Assembly (NCBI GenBank): GCA_009886115.1
Contig: VFJJ01000176.1
Coordinates: 1 to 54,083, forward strand
Source: Actinomycetota bacterium
GTDB taxonomy: Bacteria; Actinomycetota; Acidimicrobiia; IMCC26256; VFJJ01
DNA length: 54,083 nucleotides
Reading direction: 5' to 3'
Both the position numbers and the translations under genes were made by a program. Of the stretch, positions 32,434 to 40,254 are shown piece by piece (the stretch's first letter is position 1; every line of letters starts with the position of its first letter). The notes under the pieces were generated by a model. That model had not been told where the DNA came from, did no database searches, and saw only the letters and a list, made by a program, of their open reading frames with translations.

Positions 32434-35297
32434 TCGAGCTGTTCGGCGCGGCGATCAGCCAGCAGGACGTCGTCATCGGCCTCGTCACCGGGTTGACCTA
32501 TGCCGCGTTCGCAGCCGGGTTCATCCTCGTGTACCGCTCGACCGGGGTGTTGAACTTCGCCCACGGCGAGACCGGCGCGTTCTGCGTGGCCCTCTTCGTG
32601 ATGCTCGTCGTCAACTACGACGTGAACTGGTGGTTCGCGTTCGGGCTCTCGGTGCTGGCCGGGGCGGCCATCGGGATGGTCACCGAGTTGGTGGTGATCA
32701 GGCGCCTCTTCGACGCTCCCCGCCTCGTGTTGCTGATCGCGACGATCGGCATGAGCCAGGTGCTGGTGTTCTCCAAGATCAGCCTGCCCAAGGTCGTGAC
32801 GGGCGGTTCGATCCCGTTGCCCTTCGACGTGATCTGGGAACCCACCGACGATCTGCGCATCCTGTCGCGTGAGCTGGTCGTGGTCCTGGTGGTACCGACG
32901 CTCATCGCGGCGTTGGCCCTGTTCATGACCCGCACCCGCTTCGGCCTGGCGGTGCGTGCCTCGGCCAGCAACCCCGACACGGCCCGGGTGTTCGGTACCA
33001 GCCCTCGACGGACCTCGACGATCGTGTGGACGATCTCCGGTGCGCTGGCGGCCACGACGGCGATCCTCATCGCCCCGCTCCAGGGGATCAACGCGGCGCA
33101 AGCCGGGACGGCAGCGATCGCGGAACCGTTGCTCCTGCGGGTGCTTGCCGTGTCGTTGTTGGCCCGGATGCGGTCGTTGCCGCGGGCGCTGGCCGCCGGG
33201 CTCGCTGTCGGCGCGATCGAACAGGTCGTACGGTCGAACGTCGAGTCGTCCAATCGCTCGATCATCGACCTGTATCTCTTCGGGGCCGTGCTCGTCGTGG
33301 TCTTGTACTCGGGCCGGTCCCGCATCGACGACTCGTGGTCGTTGTCGCCGCGCACCCGACCGGTGCCCGAGCGACTCCGCAGCGTGTGGTGGGTCGCGCA
33401 CCTCTCGACCATCGGGTTCGTCGTGTTGTTCGGGTTCTTCGCCCTGCTGCCCCTCCTGGTCACGTCGCCGAGCGGGACGTTCATCTGGACGAACATCCTC
33501 GTCTGGTCGATGGTCACGTTGTCGGTCACGGTGCTCACCGGGTGGGCCGGCCAGCTCTCGCTCGGCCAGTTCGCGCTCGTGGGCGTGGGCGGTCTCACCA
33601 CGCTGGCGCTCACCGCCGGTCACGACATCCCGATGCCGTTCAACCTCTTCGACGCCGACGTCGAGCTCCCATGGCTGCTTGCCCTCCTGGGAGGCACCGC
33701 GGTCGGGATCGTGATGGCCGTCCTGGTGGGACTGCCGGCCCTGCGGGTCAAGGGCCTGTTCCTGGCGGTCACCACGCTGGCGTTCGCCGTGGCCGCGGCG
33801 AGCTGGCTGTTCATCCAGGATTTCTTCACCGGCGGGACGTCTTCACCACGCCCCCCGGCCAAGCCCGTCGTCGACTGGGGACCGATCGAGATCGACTTCA
33901 ACGAGTCACGCCGGGCCTACTACTACCTGTGTCTCGTCGCCCTGGGTGTCGCAGCCGTCATGGTCGGTCGCCTCCGCCGCACCGGATCGGGTCGGTCGAT
34001 GATCGCCGTCCGCGAGAACGAGGACATGGCCGCAGCGTCCACCGTGTCGCCGACCCGGATGAAGTTGACGGCGTTCGCGCTCTCCGGAGGAATCGCGGCG
34101 TTCGCTGGCGGTCTCTTCGTGACGCTGCAACCGTCGCTGCAACCGACGAGCCTGTTCCAAGCCCGCGAGTCGCTCGACGTTGTGGCCACCGCGATCATCG
34201 GCGGGCTCGGCACCGTCGCCGGTCCGATGCTGGGCACCCTCTGGGTACGGGGCCTGCCCGAGATCATCCCGCAAGAGCTCGACGATCTGGTGCGTCTGCT
34301 CACCAGCGACATCGGCTTGCTGCTCCTGCTCATGTACTTCCCGGGCGGGCTGTTGCAGGTCGTCTACAAGCTCCGGGACCTGGCGTTCGACCACGCCCAG
34401 CGACGCCTCCCCGAGGTGTCGACCACGGGTGTCGCCGCCGTCGCCCGGCCCGTTCCCACGCGGCCGGCGCGACCGATCGCGGCTGCGGGCGTCTCCACCT
34501 CGGGACCCGCGCTCGACGTTCGGGACGTGACGGTGCGTTTCGGCGGCAACGTCGCGGTGTCCTCGGTGTCGTTGCAGGTTCAGCGGGGAGAGCTCGTGGG
34601 GCTCATCGGCACGAACGGTGCCGGCAAGTCGACCCTGTTGAACGCCATCAGCGGGTTCGTGCGCTCGACCGGGCACATCGAGGTGCTGGGAACCGACGTG
34701 TCGTCGATGTCGGCTGCTCGTCGCCACGCCGAGGGTCTCGGGCGTGGCTTCCAATCCGCCCGCCTCTATCCCGACCTCACCGTGCGGGAATCGATCATGG
34801 TGGCACTCGAAGCGCGGGAGCGATCACTGCTCGTGCCCTCCATGACCGGGCTGCCACCATCGCCACGTGCGGAACGCCGCAAGCGGGCCGAGGCCGACGA
34901 GCTCGTGAACTATCTCGGGCTCGGACGCTACGCCGACCACTACATCGCCAACCTCTCGACGGGGACGCGGCGCATCGTGGAGCTCGGCAGCCTCCTCGCC
35001 GTCGACGCCCGGGTGCTGTTGCTCGACGAGCCCACCGGCGGGATCGCGCAACGCGAGACCGAGGCGTTCGGGCCGCTCATCAAGCGCATCCAACGCGAGC
35101 TCGACGCGGCCGTGCTCGTGATCGAGCACGACATGCCGCTGATCATGGCGATCAGCGACCGTGTCTACTGCCTCGAAGCCGGGACGGTGATCGCCGAGGG
35201 CACCCCCGACGTCATCCGCCACGACCCCGCCGTCGTGGCGTCGTACCTGGGAACCGACGACCGGGCGATCGACCGGAGTGACGCGACGCGAGCGTGA
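32430..35297 (+). CDS. LivH-LivM-LivG fusion (two permeases and ATPase in one chain)
   Basis: 955 residues. About 1-295 is LivH-like (TYAAFAAGFILVYRSTGVLNFAHGE). About 340-650 is LivM-like (LSVTVLTGWAGQLSLGQFA, then GRSMIAVRENEDMAA, and IIGGLGTVAGPMLG). About 690-945 is a LivG-type ATPase with Walker A IGTNGAGKST and Walker B LLLDEPTGGIA. Its signature reads LSTGTRRIVEL instead of LSGGQ or LSYGQ. With the previous gene, all cytoplasmic and membrane parts of a Liv importer sit on two polypeptides. Separate genes are the rule in this family. Confidence 0.9.
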   Translation: MIELFGAAISQQDVVIGLVTGLTYAAFAAGFILVYRSTGVLNFAHGETGAFCVALFVMLVVNYDVNWWFAFGLSVLAGAAIGMVTELVVIRRLFDAPRLVLLIATIGMSQVLVFSKISLPKVVTGGSIPLPFDVIWEPTDDLRILSRELVVVLVVPTLIAALALFMTRTRFGLAVRASASNPDTARVFGTSPRRTSTIVWTISGALAATTAILIAPLQGINAAQAGTAAIAEPLLLRVLAVSLLARMRSLPRALAAGLAVGAIEQVVRSNVESSNRSIIDLYLFGAVLVVVLYSGRSRIDDSWSLSPRTRPVPERLRSVWWVAHLSTIGFVVLFGFFALLPLLVTSPSGTFIWTNILVWSMVTLSVTVLTGWAGQLSLGQFALVGVGGLTTLALTAGHDIPMPFNLFDADVELPWLLALLGGTAVGIVMAVLVGLPALRVKGLFLAVTTLAFAVAAASWLFIQDFFTGGTSSPRPPAKPVVDWGPIEIDFNESRRAYYYLCLVALGVAAVMVGRLRRTGSGRSMIAVRENEDMAAASTVSPTRMKLTAFALSGGIAAFAGGLFVTLQPSLQPTSLFQARESLDVVATAIIGGLGTVAGPMLGTLWVRGLPEIIPQELDDLVRLLTSDIGLLLLLMYFPGGLLQVVYKLRDLAFDHAQRRLPEVSTTGVAAVARPVPTRPARPIAAAGVSTSGPALDVRDVTVRFGGNVAVSSVSLQVQRGELVGLIGTNGAGKSTLLNAISGFVRSTGHIEVLGTDVSSMSAARRHAEGLGRGFQSARLYPDLTVRESIMVALEARERSLLVPSMTGLPPSPRAERRKRAEADELVNYLGLGRYADHYIANLSTGTRRIVELGSLLAVDARVLLLDEPTGGIAQRETEAFGPLIKRIQRELDAAVLVIEHDMPLIMAISDRVYCLEAGTVIAEGTPDVIRHDPAVVASYLGTDDRAIDRSDATRA

Positions 35298-35340
35298 GCT
35301 CCTCTTCGTGTCGGCGCCGACGGCGGCGCCGATGCCCCGA

Positions 35341-35400
35341 CCCCGTTCTTTGTGTCCAGCACCGCCACTGCGATGACCGGGGACGCAAAGAACGACGGGG
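35341..35400. repeat. Hairpin repeat, copy 1
   Basis: GTTCTTTGTGTCC (35345-35357) pairs with 35381-35393 with one G-U, flanked by CCCC/GGGG. The left arm and following bases (CAG-C-ACCGC) recur at 40167. It follows the LivHMG gene and precedes the Hsp70-like gene, a fitting terminator position. Confidence 0.65.
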
Positions 35401-35436
35401 GTCCGGAGGAGGGATCGCCACCCTGATCCACTCATC

Positions 35437-35442
35437 TAGCAT
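35437..35442 (+). promoter_or_regulatory. Possible -10 box of the Hsp70-like gene
   Basis: TAGCAT ends six bases before the GTG start at 35449 and no Shine-Dalgarno is seen. This spacing fits a leaderless transcript. The -35 is not clear. Confidence 0.3.
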
Positions 35443-35448
35443 CGGGTC

Positions 35449-37125
35449 GTGCCTACCGTCTTCGGGATCGACCTCGGAACCACCTACTCGTGCATCGCCC
35501 GGGTCGGGGCCGATGGCCGGCCCGAGGTGCTGGCCAACCTCGACGGCGAGACCACCGTCCCGTCGGTGGTGCGCTTCACCGGCCCCGACGACTACGTGAC
35601 CGGCACCTCGGCCGCCCGGGAGCAGCGCTCCGATCCCCACAACGTGTGCTCGCTCGTCAAGCGGCGCATGGGCGAGCCGGAATGGCGCTACGTGGCCCAC
35701 GGTCGTGGCTGGACCGCCCCGCAGGTCTCGTCGCTCATCCTGCGTTCGCTGGCGACCGACGCCTCGTTCATCGCCGGGGAGACCGTGCAGGAGGTCATCA
35801 TCACCGTCCCGGCCTACTTCGGCGACGAGGAACGGCGAGCCACCAAGCGCGCGGGCGAGTTCGCCGGGCTCACCGTCGTCGACATCATCAACGAGCCCAC
35901 GGCCGCGGCCATCGCCCACGGGCTGCTCGAGTCCGATGCGGTCGTGCGCGGCGGCACCCGCCAGACCGTGCTCGTGTACGACCTGGGCGGCGGGACGTTC
36001 GACATCACGATCATCGAGCTGGCCGGCGGGGTCATCAACGTGTTGGCCACCGACGGCGATCACGAGCTCGGCGGCGCCGACTGGGACGAGAAGTTGGCCG
36101 TCGAGCTGGCTCGGCGCTTCGTGGCCGAGCATGCCGGGATCGAAGACCCGTTCGACGACTCGTCGGCGACCCAGGCCTTCTTTCTCGCCGCCGAGGCCGC
36201 CAAGCGGGAGCTGTCGAACGCCGACACGGTGACGGTCGACCTCGAGCACGCCGGACGACGCACGACAACGACCGTCACCCGCGCCGACTTCGATCGTCTC
36301 ACCGACACCCTCATGGCCCGCACGATCGACCTCACGCACTCGGCACTGCACCACGCGCGAGCCCGAGGCGTGTACACGATCGACCGTGTGCTGCTCGTGG
36401 GCGGTTCGTCACGCATGCCGCAGGTCGCCAGTCGTTTACGGTCCGAATTCCAGTTCGCACCCGTCCTCACCGATCCCGACCTCGTGGTCGCCAAGGGTGC
36501 CGCCCTCTACGGCCAGAAGAAGGGACTCGAACGCGAGGTCCGCCAGGAGCTGCTGGCGCAACGGCGTATCGACGAGTTCGATCAGGTCGCCGACGCGGCA
36601 CCTCGTGACTTCGACGCCGCCGTCGCCGTCGTGGCTCCCCGCCACGCCATGACGACCGACGAGGTGGCGCGGCTGGTCTCGGTGCAGGTCAACAACGTGC
36701 TGTCACGGGCCTTCGGCGTGGTTGCGCTCGACGAGACCGGCGAGCGGTATGCCCATTTCCTCACGCACCGCAACGAACGGTTGCCCGTGAAGATCAGCGA
36801 GAGCTTCGGGACGGTCGTCGACGACCAGCCCCAGATCCGCTTGGCGGTCGTCGAACAGGCTGGCGGTCTGGAGTCGAGGATCCTCGACGACAACAACGTG
36901 CTCGCCGAGGGTTACATCGACGGCATCCCTCCCGGATACCCCGCGGGCACGAGCGTTTCGGTGACCCTGTTCATGGACTACGACGGCATCCTCCAGGTCA
37001 CCGCCAGTCACGTCGGCGTCGACGAACCCCTGCGGCTGCAGGTGGAGACCGCCACCGCCCGGGACGATCGCATCGCCGCGATCGAGCGGGCCGAGATCGG
37101 CCGCATGCGGCGACAGCCATCCTGA
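35449..37125 (+). CDS. Hsp70 (DnaK)-family protein
   Basis: 558 residues. The ATPase domain is well conserved: GIDLGTTYSCIA (6-17), EVIITVPAYFGDEER (about 115), NEPTAAAIAHG, VYDLGGGTFDITI (about 177) and LLVGGSSRMPQV (about 315). A substrate-binding beta domain (GIPPGYPAGTSVSVTLFMDYDGILQVTA, about 485-515) follows an unusual 75-residue insertion (about 355-430). The helical lid is almost absent, since the protein ends about 35 residues after the beta domain. DnaK itself is around 620 residues, so this is a specialised paralog. No grpE or dnaJ is adjacent; the next gene may be its partner. Confidence 0.88.
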   Translation: MPTVFGIDLGTTYSCIARVGADGRPEVLANLDGETTVPSVVRFTGPDDYVTGTSAAREQRSDPHNVCSLVKRRMGEPEWRYVAHGRGWTAPQVSSLILRSLATDASFIAGETVQEVIITVPAYFGDEERRATKRAGEFAGLTVVDIINEPTAAAIAHGLLESDAVVRGGTRQTVLVYDLGGGTFDITIIELAGGVINVLATDGDHELGGADWDEKLAVELARRFVAEHAGIEDPFDDSSATQAFFLAAEAAKRELSNADTVTVDLEHAGRRTTTTVTRADFDRLTDTLMARTIDLTHSALHHARARGVYTIDRVLLVGGSSRMPQVASRLRSEFQFAPVLTDPDLVVAKGAALYGQKKGLEREVRQELLAQRRIDEFDQVADAAPRDFDAAVAVVAPRHAMTTDEVARLVSVQVNNVLSRAFGVVALDETGERYAHFLTHRNERLPVKISESFGTVVDDQPQIRLAVVEQAGGLESRILDDNNVLAEGYIDGIPPGYPAGTSVSVTLFMDYDGILQVTASHVGVDEPLRLQVETATARDDRIAAIERAEIGRMRRQPS

Positions 37126-37146
37126 GAACGGCCTGAGAACGCAACC

Positions 37147-38874
37147 ATGGCACACACCCCGACGCCGTTCACCCCCCTGCCGGCCATCGATCTCGACCGG
37201 TACCGACGCGAGGTTCTGGCTGCCGTCTTGGCCCGAGGGGGCATCGACGCCACCGATCCCTGGGAGGCGTTCGTGCTTCCCGCCGAGGTCGAATCGGAGC
37301 CGGTGATCGCCGCCCGCATCGACGAGATCTCGGGTCTCTGGCAAAAGGATCGTGACAACCCCAAGTACCGGGCACTCGTCACCGCGCTCCTCAAGCAACG
37401 CGACGACTGGCGCCAACAGCTCCTCGATCCCGGTGCCCGGGGCCGTCTGCGGGCCGAGGTTGCGGCGCAACGCAAGCGACGTCGTGAGCGGCGTTTCGAG
37501 ATCCTCGACCCGGTCATCAGCGGTCTGCTGGAACGCCACGGCCGGGCCATCCCGCCCGACAAGCTGACCAAGCTCCGCGAGGTGGCCGCGCAGTACGACC
37601 TGAGTGACGCCGACCTCGACGGGCGCATCACCGAGCTGGCGCGGGCCGGGGCCGGGGCTGGACGCGGCACGGGCACTCCCGCCGACCCGGCTGGCAGCCC
37701 GGCTCCCGACCCGCCGTCGGGGCCGACGGTCGAGCCCCCGGCTGTGGCCATCGACCCCGTCGCCGGGGCCCGCCAGGTGCGCTCACTGCTCGAGGAGCTC
37801 CACCAGCTCCTGCCCAACGAGGACGAGTTCTCCACGCTGTTCGAGCTGCTGGGCCTCCGGGTCGACGCGCCCCGCGCCGCGGTCGAGGAGGCGGTCGCTG
37901 CGCTGAAGGGCCGCAACCGCGAGCGCCGGGCCGATCGCTCGCGGGCCACGATCGACGATCTGCTGGCGCTGGTCGACGCGCTGGTGCTGCGCGGCGACCG
38001 CGACCTGTACATGGATGCCGTGGCCGACGAGGTGCGCGACCGCCTGCGGCCCGAGGTCGCGGCGGCGATCCTCCTCGACGACCGTTTGACCCCCGAGGCC
38101 CGTCGTCGGCTCCTCGCCCGGGCCGTCGACCATTTCGGCCTCGACGAGCGACGAGCCACCCGGTTGATCGACGAGCTCTCTGCCGGGCCCCCGCCCGAGC
38201 CGCCCAGCCGCGTTGTGGCCCAGCCCGGCGCCGACGGCGCCGTCGTCACGTGGACCGCATCGCCGACGCCCGGCGTCGAATACCGGATCGTCGCCGAGTC
38301 GACCGTCGGGACGACCCGCATCCTGGGTCGGACCACGAGCTGCCAGATAGTCGACGGTCTCCCGGCGCCCGGGACGGTCTACCTGGTCGTGGCCCGCCGC
38401 GACGGGGCATCGTCGACCCCCGCCCGCTCCGCCGAGCCCACGCCCACGCCCACAAGTGCGCCGCCGGCCGAGCCCGCACCCACGGCGGCGCCCACGCCGC
38501 CGCCGACGGCGCCGAACGAGCCGGACGAGCCGAACGTGGGGCCCACGGCGCCCGGGCCGCAGCTCGCGGCGCCCGTCACCGGCGTGCAGGCGGGCGCCGA
38601 CGGGCGGCTGCGCTGGCGCTGGCCGGTCGGGGTGACCGAGGCCCTGGTGTGCTGGCGGTCCGATGCCGCACCCGACGGACCCGACGATCCGGCTGCACAG
38701 CGCAAGAAGGTCACCAACGGGCTCTACGAGACCGGCGACGGCTGGGTCCTACCCGTGGGGACGGGTCCCGTCCACGTCGCCGTGTTCTCGGGCCTGCGGG
38801 ACGGCTCGACGCTGCACTGGAACCCCGCCTGTCCTGATGACGCCCGAGCGCTCGTCGACCCCTCGCTGACGTAG
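37147..38874 (+). CDS. Possible Hsp70 partner with J-like and fibronectin-like segments
   Basis: 575 residues, 21 bases after the Hsp70-like gene. An N-terminal helical part (about 1-165) has the pattern LWQKDRDNPKYRALV. After a Pro/Gly linker, FSTLFELLGLRVDAPRAAVEEAVAALKGRN (about 225-255) resembles the first helices of a J domain but lacks the HPD motif. A further helical region is followed by a beta segment like a fibronectin type III repeat (about 355-420) and a long Pro/Ala/Thr linker. A last beta domain (about 480-560) ends the protein. Role as a chaperone partner is inferred from adjacency and the J-like segment. No known enzyme motif is visible. Confidence 0.6.
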   Translation: MAHTPTPFTPLPAIDLDRYRREVLAAVLARGGIDATDPWEAFVLPAEVESEPVIAARIDEISGLWQKDRDNPKYRALVTALLKQRDDWRQQLLDPGARGRLRAEVAAQRKRRRERRFEILDPVISGLLERHGRAIPPDKLTKLREVAAQYDLSDADLDGRITELARAGAGAGRGTGTPADPAGSPAPDPPSGPTVEPPAVAIDPVAGARQVRSLLEELHQLLPNEDEFSTLFELLGLRVDAPRAAVEEAVAALKGRNRERRADRSRATIDDLLALVDALVLRGDRDLYMDAVADEVRDRLRPEVAAAILLDDRLTPEARRRLLARAVDHFGLDERRATRLIDELSAGPPPEPPSRVVAQPGADGAVVTWTASPTPGVEYRIVAESTVGTTRILGRTTSCQIVDGLPAPGTVYLVVARRDGASSTPARSAEPTPTPTSAPPAEPAPTAAPTPPPTAPNEPDEPNVGPTAPGPQLAAPVTGVQAGADGRLRWRWPVGVTEALVCWRSDAAPDGPDDPAAQRKKVTNGLYETGDGWVLPVGTGPVHVAVFSGLRDGSTLHWNPACPDDARALVDPSLT

Positions 38875-38927
38875 CTCGCCCCCCGAACCCCCGGTGCGCG
38901 TCTGCCTGCCGCGGAGCCGTTCCTACG

Positions 38928-39371
38928 TCAGCCGGCCAAGGGTTGCACGTGCAGGTTGGCCAGTCCAGACGCGAGGACTCCAAGGTCATCTAGATGTCCC
39001 GTCACGATAACCGCCGGATGGTGCTGGGCTGCGGTCGCGACGACGAAGGCATCGACGGCTGCTTGCGATCCGAGGCGAGCTCGGCCGAGCAGCAGGCCGG
39101 CTCGTTGGGCGATGGCCCGGTCGGTCGCGATCACGGCCAGCTTGGCGATGGCGACGTCCACGGCCCGGCGGCGGTCACGGCTGCGTCCGACCTCGGCCAG
39201 GATCGGGGCCGGAACGATGACACGGGACCCTGCGGCCAAGGCCATGGTCAAGATCGCGGAGGCGCGACGGCGACTGATCCCTCGCTCGCCCTGATGGATG
39301 ATCGAGGACAGGGCCTCGGAGTCGAGCACCACCGTCGTCGCTGGCGGTGCCGGGGCTTTACGCTGCGCCAC
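38928..39371 (-). CDS. vapC: PIN-domain toxin (VapC-type)
   Basis: 147 residues from GTG 39371, overlapping the antitoxin stop by 14 bases. The PIN active-site acids are in place: first Asp in VVLDSEALS, Glu in PILAEVGR, third Asp in AAVDAFVVATA, with VIVTGHLDDLGVLA toward the end. PIN toxins are Mg2+-dependent RNases. An upstream in-frame start at 39482 would run deep into the antitoxin gene and is not preferred. Confidence 0.8.
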   Translation of the reverse strand: MAQRKAPAPPATTVVLDSEALSSIIHQGERGISRRRASAILTMALAAGSRVIVPAPILAEVGRSRDRRRAVDVAIAKLAVIATDRAIAQRAGLLLGRARLGSQAAVDAFVVATAAQHHPAVIVTGHLDDLGVLASGLANLHVQPLAG

Positions 39372-39603
39372 GGCGGCGACGAGCGGGTTGCGCCAGCACC
39401 GCGCTGGCCCAGGTGAGCTCGTCTTGGGTGGGCGGTCCGAGCTCGTCGTGGAGCGCTGCGACGAGCTCGGCGAGCTGGGCACGTTCGAGCTCGTGCCTCA
39501 ATGCCCTATTGACGAAGTCGCTGAGCCCACGAGGACCGACGCGGGCCCTGACGGAGGCGAGCACCTCGGCCTCGACGGTGGCGGAAAGCCTCTGGCGATT
39601 CAC
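39358..39603 (-). CDS. Ribbon-helix-helix antitoxin of the PIN toxin
   Basis: 81 residues from GTG 39603: VNRQRLSATVEAEVLASVRARV, GPRGLSDFVNRALRHEL, then an acidic helix and LGPPTQDELTWASAVL. This is the common actinobacterial VapB-like form with an N-terminal DNA-binding ribbon and a C-terminal toxin wrap. A TATACT box lies nine bases upstream, so the transcript may be leaderless. The frame remains open upstream into a WD40 remnant, which is not part of this gene. Confidence 0.75.
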   Translation of the reverse strand: MNRQRLSATVEAEVLASVRARVGPRGLSDFVNRALRHELERAQLAELVAALHDELGPPTQDELTWASAVLAQPARRRRGAA

Positions 39604-39612
39604 AGTATGATG

Positions 39613-39618
39613 AGTATA
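39613..39618 (-). promoter_or_regulatory. -10 box of the toxin-antitoxin operon
   Basis: TATACT on the minus strand lies in an AT-rich island (39601-39620) unlike the surroundings, nine bases upstream of the antitoxin GTG. No clear -35 was identified. Confidence 0.5.
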
Positions 39619-39689
39619 CCACTCGACCGGCAAGGCCGGGACGGTCGCCAAGCCCCGCCGGCGCGATGGCCGTCGCTCCTTCGATGGCC

Positions 39690-39970
39690 GAAGCGTCGGA
39701 CACGTGGGTTGGTACTCGGCGAGATCGCCGATGTTGGTCTCCCACTCGTCGATCGTGAGATTGCGCCCGGCCATCCTGCAGGCTCCATCGATCCAGTGTT
39801 GCGGGTCGAGGTCCCAGATCTTGATGCCCGTCGCAGAGCCCTCCTCCGACCGCCAGACGGCTGCCGTCGAGCGCCAGCGATATCAAGCCGCGCTCGTCGT
39901 CGGGGATGGTGATGGTGGAACCCAGCCGTATCCCGGTGGCGACGTCGTTACGGCCGGTACGCGGCCACAT
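39690..39970 (-). pseudogene. WD40-repeat protein C-terminal fragment, frameshifted
   Basis: On the minus strand, GIRLGSTITIPDDERGLISLA and LDGSRLAVGG read in one frame. After about position 39840 the match continues in another frame with GIKIWDLDPQHWIDGACRMA, then GRNLTIDEWETN and YQPTCP. The last part is the characteristic end of actinobacterial WD40-repeat signalling or regulatory proteins. The usual stop after TCP is missing and the frame runs on toward the antitoxin. Only the last propeller blade and tail remain. Confidence 0.65.
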
Positions 39971-40160
39971 GCGATGCCGGTGCATCGACGAGGGGACAAT
40001 TTCCGCCACAGACGGCGAGTAAACCGGCGTCGCCGGTCGAGCGGCACATCTGCACCATTGGAGGCGAGATACACCAATTGTCGCGTTGACCCCGCCCGAC
40101 GCCCGCGCCCGCGTCATCGTCGCCGGATGACGGCCGCCTACGGGAGCGCGCCGCCCGCCC

Positions 40161-40221
40161 CCCACCGTTCTTTGTGTCCAGAACCGCTCCATGCGCGGCG
40201 CTGGACACAAAGAAGCTGGGT
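40161..40221. repeat. Hairpin repeat, copy 2
   Basis: TTCTTTGTGTCCAG (40168-40181) pairs exactly with CTGGACACAAAGAA (40201-40214), flanked by CCCACC/GGGTGG. The left arm matches the element at 35345-35360. It lies just past the Ca2+ ATPase gene end and can act as its terminator. Confidence 0.7.
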
Positions 40222-40254
40222 GGGGTTGGCCAAGCCGAGCGGGCTAGGCGTGGG

